Source: G965233625 sp965233625
Lineage (GTDB): Bacteria; Planctomycetota; Planctomycetia; Pirellulales; Pirellulaceae
Direction of reading: 5' to 3'
Length of the DNA stretch: 64,000 nt
NCBI GenBank assembly: GCA_965233625.1
Contig: OZ247499.1
Location: 7,626,001-7,690,000, forward strand
Part shown: one piece after another, positions 60,744-64,000 of the stretch
Layout: the number at the start of each line of letters is the position of its first letter
Position numbering within the stretch: the stretch's first letter is position 1
Notes under the pieces: generated by a model
The model's database searches: none
Told to the model about the DNA's origin: nothing
What the model saw: the letters and a program-made list of their open reading frames with translations, nothing else
Translations under genes and position numbers: made by a program

Positions 60744-61721
60744 ATGCGTTCGCAATACATTTATCCCGTTGTCTTCTGTCTGATGCTTCTCATCGGGATC
60801 ACCGGAAAGGCAGAGGAAGAGAAACTCTCTCAACGCGATAAGATTGTCGACACGTTTATTGACGCTGACGTTGGTAAGCTCCGCGGCGAAGAACGCCGAA
60901 AAGCTTTTGCAGCGTTCCGCACGCTGAATTCAGACCTGGCCATTCCCGCCGTGGTGCGAGGCGTCAACATTGCGGCGGAGATGCGGAGTTCCTGTCCCAT
61001 TATGGTGCTCGCGCGCAAATTACAGGAGCTAGTCAGGCAAAGCGAAGATGCAGAACTTCTTGCCAAGGCGGCGGCCAATCTCAATAAGCCGGGTGAGAAA
61101 ACGCACTACGGCAGTTACCTGGACTCGCTGAAGGAATTCATTGAAACCCGCCTACAAGTGCTGGAAGGCCGTAGTGGCGAACTGCGTCTGAAAGGTGGCG
61201 GAACGGCTGGTCAATTGCGACGCTCGCTGAAGCCTCTTAACGAGTGGACCGTGCAGGATCTGATAGACGCCAGCAAGGTAGAGCGTGGCGCCAATCTGGT
61301 GCGTGTGCTGGAAGAAATGAAACGGCGTAAAGGCGGTGAGTACACCCGCGCGATGCTGCAAGCTATTGAGAACGTACCAGCCAAGGAAAAAGAGCTTGCC
61401 CGCGGCCTGCTTGTGCAGCGCCTGACGCGTCTGACGGACAAGCAGCTGGTCAGTTACCTCCAGACGCCCACCTCTACGAAGAAGGGTTATCCCGAACTTC
61501 GCTCCGCTGCAATCAGGGCCATTGATTACAAAGAATCCAAACTCTATCTGCCCCTGATCGGGCGGCTGTTGGACCCGGACGCTACGGTTCGCACCCACGC
61601 GCACGATGTTCTGGTGAAAATGACCGGCGAAGACTTCGGGCCTGAATCGGATGCACCACTTTCTGAGGCGTTTATTGCGCAGAAAAAGTGGTTGGCGTGG
61701 GAGAAGCAGCAGACGCCCTAG
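60744..61721 (+). CDS. Exported helical (HEAT-like) protein, unknown function
   Basis: A 325-aa protein with a signal peptide (PVVFCLMLLIGITGKAEE) and an AAAGGA ribosome site seven bases before the ATG. The mature protein is almost wholly alpha-helical; the C-terminal part (LRSAAIRAIDYKESKLYLPLIGRLLDPDATVRTHAHDVLVKM, given here in pieces) looks like HEAT repeats. A TATAAT at 60700-60705 upstream may be its -10 box. Family not recognised. Confidence 0.6.
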   Translation: MRSQYIYPVVFCLMLLIGITGKAEEEKLSQRDKIVDTFIDADVGKLRGEERRKAFAAFRTLNSDLAIPAVVRGVNIAAEMRSSCPIMVLARKLQELVRQSEDAELLAKAAANLNKPGEKTHYGSYLDSLKEFIETRLQVLEGRSGELRLKGGGTAGQLRRSLKPLNEWTVQDLIDASKVERGANLVRVLEEMKRRKGGEYTRAMLQAIENVPAKEKELARGLLVQRLTRLTDKQLVSYLQTPTSTKKGYPELRSAAIRAIDYKESKLYLPLIGRLLDPDATVRTHAHDVLVKMTGEDFGPESDAPLSEAFIAQKKWLAWEKQQTP

Positions 61722-62149
61722 GCGAGATGGCAATCGAACAATGTCTGTCCGGGGCGTGGTTGTACGAAAGTCAAAGTACGTTGCAGCCGCTTTGTGCGCA
61801 GAATCGCTGTTTGAATGCGCTTTTTGCATGTGATTTGTGAGGGTTGCGCTAAGAATCAATTTATGTCCCGGTGCGGTCGTCTTACCACACCAGGGCATGC
61901 CCCATGCACCGCTCAGGCTGCGTGCGGTTTTGGTGTCAATTCCTGCTGGAATTGGCGGATATTTATCAGAAATATCATAGAGGCGTCGCGTTATCCGTGA
62001 TGCGTTTCGCTGATGCGCAAATCGTCATGTGTGCGTAGTAAATGGGCCTGTTGGCAAAGGAGGAAAACCAGCAGACTGGGTGGCACTGGCACGCGATTCA
62101 GGGGAAACGCGGCAGGATATCTTTCGGTGCACTCTGTACGAGAAAAACA
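61722..62149. other. Intergenic region before DUF1559 gene (428 bp)
   Basis: It contains a 7-bp inverted repeat, CAATTCC (61937-61943) and GGAATTG (61948-61954), with a 4-nt loop and no following T-tract, so a regulator site is likelier than a terminator. A purine-rich AAAGGAGG near 62060 is not at a useful distance from a supported start. No gene or RNA was recognised. Confidence 0.35.
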
Positions 62150-63100
62150 ATGAAGCGTCAAAAGCAACAACACAAACGGATTGGTCGGGCGGGATTTACG
62201 CTGGTGGAACTACTGGTCGTGATCGCCATTATCGGCGTGCTGGTTTCGCTGCTGCTGCCAGCCGTCCAGGCAGCCCGCGAAGCAGCACGCCGCAGCCAGT
62301 GCAACAACAATGTCAAACAGATATTGATTGCCATGCACAATCACCACGACACCCACCGCAAGTTCCCGCAGGGAATTTACACGACAGGCACAAGCGCGCG
62401 GGGTGGAGCGTGGTCCGCCTTTGTCCTGCCTTTTATGGAGCAGGATGCCTTGTACGACCGCATGACGTTTGACGAAGAAGGCGCGAATTGGGGCTCCAGC
62501 GGCGGCATCTCGGGCGCAACACTCGATTCTTCTAACGCAACGACTCGTAATGTCGCCGCATTGGAAGCAGAAGTTCCAGCGTTCCGCTGCCCCTCATCGC
62601 CGCTGGACGAACACATCACCGATCAGTCTACAGACCGCTGGACGGTCCTCGAGCGTTATCCCGCCAACTACCTCGGCTGTGCATCGGGTGTTGTAACCGA
62701 TGATAGCGGCGATTTCCGTGATCTAGATGGCATGCTGTTTACGAGCAGCACGACCCGGTTTAGCAGTATGACCGATGGCAGTTCAAATACTCTGCTGATC
62801 GGTGAGGCGTTACCCGACCGCTTCGCCGATTTCTCGACGTATGAATCGTCCGACCGCAAAGATCACTGGTTGTTCGGCGGCGATGATTCAGATGTGCTGC
62901 GAGACCATTCAGAGCATCTAGGGTCGACGGGGGTGCCGCTGAATGGGCAAAACGAACTTTCTTTTGGCAGTGCACATCCAGGTGGTTGCCAGATGGGCCT
63001 GGCCGATGGTTCAGTGCATTTCGTCTCTGAGAACACGGCTTTCGATGTGTTACGCAACCTCGGCAGCCGCGCTGATGGTAACGTGACATCGTTGCCATAA
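62150..63100 (+). CDS. DUF1559 prepilin-like exported protein
   Basis: 316 aa from the ATG at 62150, chosen because it places the prepilin leader correctly; the frame is open 36 codons further. The leader is basic and is followed by G/FTLVELLVVIAIIGVLVSLLLP, the type IV prepilin cleavage and helix signature. DUF1559 follows, with the typical LKQ-like NNVKQILIAMHNHHD, WSAFVLPFMEQ and SSNTLLIGEA, ending in HPGG and LADGSVHFVSE. Planctomycete genomes hold many such proteins; they are thought to be pseudopilin-like surface proteins of unknown role. Confidence 0.93.
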   Translation: MKRQKQQHKRIGRAGFTLVELLVVIAIIGVLVSLLLPAVQAAREAARRSQCNNNVKQILIAMHNHHDTHRKFPQGIYTTGTSARGGAWSAFVLPFMEQDALYDRMTFDEEGANWGSSGGISGATLDSSNATTRNVAALEAEVPAFRCPSSPLDEHITDQSTDRWTVLERYPANYLGCASGVVTDDSGDFRDLDGMLFTSSTTRFSSMTDGSSNTLLIGEALPDRFADFSTYESSDRKDHWLFGGDDSDVLRDHSEHLGSTGVPLNGQNELSFGSAHPGGCQMGLADGSVHFVSENTAFDVLRNLGSRADGNVTSLP

Positions 63101-63158
63101 GGGCGCGATGAACCGACGATATTGCACCCGTCAACCTTCCTTTCACAACCACGGAATT

Positions 63159-63635
63159 ATGTGCTCTCTGAGAATGCGTCTGGCTTCCATTTTCTTACTT
63201 GGCGTAACTTTTACTCTAAGTGGCTGTGGAACCAGTTACAGCACCACGCCGGTAAGCGGCGTTGTCCATTACAAAGGAGCTCCGCTGAAGGCAGGGGCGT
63301 CCGTGCGATTTATTCCGCTTCGTAGCGGAGATACTCCGGGAAAGGCTGCATACGGTGAAATTGGAGCGGACGGAGCATTTACGCTGTCCACCTATGCACC
63401 AGGCGACGGAGCCCTGTTAGGCGAGCATCGCGTGGAGGTGACCCAGAAAAAGCACGTTTCTGAAGCCCGCTACGAAGGCGGAAAAGAAAGCAAACGTCTG
63501 GTTGAGCCGGCGCGGGTCGTCCCTGTCGCAGACCGTGTGCCATCGGTTTACGGCGGCGCAGATTCGCCGTTGCGAGTGACGGTTACGGCCGGTATGTCTC
63601 CGCTGGTTCTCGAACTCACGTCTTCTGAGGGTTAA
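63159..63635 (+). CDS. Small lipoprotein, transthyretin-like/carboxypeptidase-regulatory-type
   Basis: About 158 aa from the ATG at 63159 (an ATG at 63174 also fits; the frame is open back to 63108). A lipobox FTLSGC provides the lipidated Cys. The mature part (VSGVVHYKGAPLKAGASVRFIPL and YGEIGADGAFTLSTY) is an all-beta carboxypeptidase-regulatory or transthyretin-like domain, frequent directly after DUF1559 genes in planctomycetes. Probably co-transcribed with that gene (58-bp gap). Confidence 0.8.
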   Translation: MCSLRMRLASIFLLGVTFTLSGCGTSYSTTPVSGVVHYKGAPLKAGASVRFIPLRSGDTPGKAAYGEIGADGAFTLSTYAPGDGALLGEHRVEVTQKKHVSEARYEGGKESKRLVEPARVVPVADRVPSVYGGADSPLRVTVTAGMSPLVLELTSSEG

Positions 63636-63687
63636 AATGCCAGTGGTGAATACGCCCGTATAAGACAATGACCAGCAGGATTACAAA

Positions 63688-64000
63688 GTGGCCGCTAGAC
63701 GCGTTGCGCTTCTTGTGGAAACCTCATCTTCGTGGGGCAGAGGTATCCTTGCGGGCGTGGCGCGTTTTTCGCAATCTCTGGATCAGCCTTGGCTGTTCTT
63801 CGTGGAGCCAAGGGGCAAATACGAAAGGCTGATGCTGCCCGAGGACTGGGAAGGGGATGGCGTTATTGCACGCGTTACCCATGCCGGGCTGGCAGAGCAG
63901 TTGATCCGCCGGCAGCTGATGACCGTAAATGTCTCGTGGTACAACTACGGCGGACCTAATATCGCACGTTGTACGGCGAATGAGAAACAGGCGGGCGAAC
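63688..64000 (+). CDS. XylR-type transcriptional regulator (N-terminal part)
   Basis: Starts at a GTG at 63688 with AGGA seven bases upstream and is open to the window's right edge (104 codons). ARRVALLVETSSSWGRGILAGVARF and FFVEPRGKYERLMLPEDWEGDGVIARV match the N-terminal ligand-binding domain (LacI/periplasmic-binding-like) of XylR-type AraC-family regulators, which usually carry a C-terminal AraC DNA-binding domain, not visible here. It probably senses a sugar and controls catabolic genes. Confidence 0.8.
   Translation, partial: MAARRVALLVETSSSWGRGILAGVARFSQSLDQPWLFFVEPRGKYERLMLPEDWEGDGVIARVTHAGLAEQLIRRQLMTVNVSWYNYGGPNIARCTANEKQAGE

Noticed and set aside
61728..61840. Possible 36-codon peptide after the HEAT-like gene
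   Set aside because: Too short, no ribosome site and no similarity recognised.
61937..61954. CAATTCC/GGAATTG hairpin considered as a terminator
   Set aside because: The stem is short, AT-containing and not followed by a T-tract; at most a regulator site.
1..64000. tRNA, rRNA, CRISPR arrays, insertion sequences, phage genes
   Set aside because: Intergenic regions were read for tRNA-like arms, repeated spacers, transposase motifs and terminal repeats; none was found. A dedicated scan (tRNAscan, Infernal) would be decisive.

Overview
The window is bacterial chromosome from a planctomycete (phylum Planctomycetota). This rests on families almost confined to that group: planctomycete cytochrome (PSCyt1)-DUF1549-DUF1553 proteins paired with DUF1501 proteins, a DUF1559 prepilin-like protein, a TIGR03067-like protein, a PVC-type sorbosone dehydrogenase propeller, several sulfatases, and an ECF sigma factor next to a FecR-WD40 protein. 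The genus cannot be fixed from the sequence; a Pirellula-type lineage is a guess. No rRNA, tRNA, CRISPR array, insertion sequence or prophage was seen.

Left part (1-19.9 kb). The 5' end of a polyketide/PUFA-type synthase with tandem ketosynthase domains reads off the left edge and diverges from a TcmP-like methyltransferase and a small membrane protein. A PVC-type dehydrogenase propeller and a Tat-exported Gfo/Idh/MocA oxidoreductase form a minus-strand pair. After a hypothetical gene, an outer-membrane protein and a MoxR/ChlI-like AAA ATPase comes a housekeeping block: trigger factor, two consecutive ClpP genes, a strong intrinsic terminator, then GreA. A partial Tad-like set follows (secretin, lipoprotein, TPR lipoprotein; no ATPase or pilin here), then a Cys-rich exported protein, a 70-aa protein and NAD(P)HX epimerase.

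Middle part (20-56.4 kb). This is dominated by seven two-gene modules. Each has an exported multi-CxxCH cytochrome-like protein followed by a Tat-exported DUF1501 protein (six modules), or a DUF1592-type protein followed by DUF1552 (one module). Modules 1 and 2 flank SelO and a minus-strand carbohydrate-type run (sulfatase, ThuA-like, sulfatase, alpha/beta hydrolase). Module 3 sits in a minus-strand unit led by an ECF sigma factor and its FecR-WD40 partner. From the same 145-bp intergenic region a nine-gene plus-strand run of 15.6 kb diverges, carrying modules 4 to 7 and a TIGR03067-like gene. The six DUF1549/DUF1501 modules fall into two classes recognisable from both partners at once: CxxCHDHK with WGGEF, and CxQCHNHP with WMGEF. 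This suggests that the partners co-evolve as dedicated pairs.

Right part (56.4-64 kb). A third sulfatase, a double-domain class II aldolase-like protein whose second half has lost most zinc ligands, an inositol monophosphatase-family enzyme, a HEAT-like exported protein, a DUF1559 prepilin-like protein with a following small lipoprotein, and the start of a XylR-type regulator at the right edge.

Taken together, the 20-58 kb region looks like an envelope-directed system: periplasmic c-type cytochromes and folded Tat-exported, probably metal-dependent partners, interleaved with sulfatases and controlled at least partly by an ECF/anti-sigma pair. A role in polysaccharide or sulfated-substrate processing is inference; no substrate can be read from the sequence.
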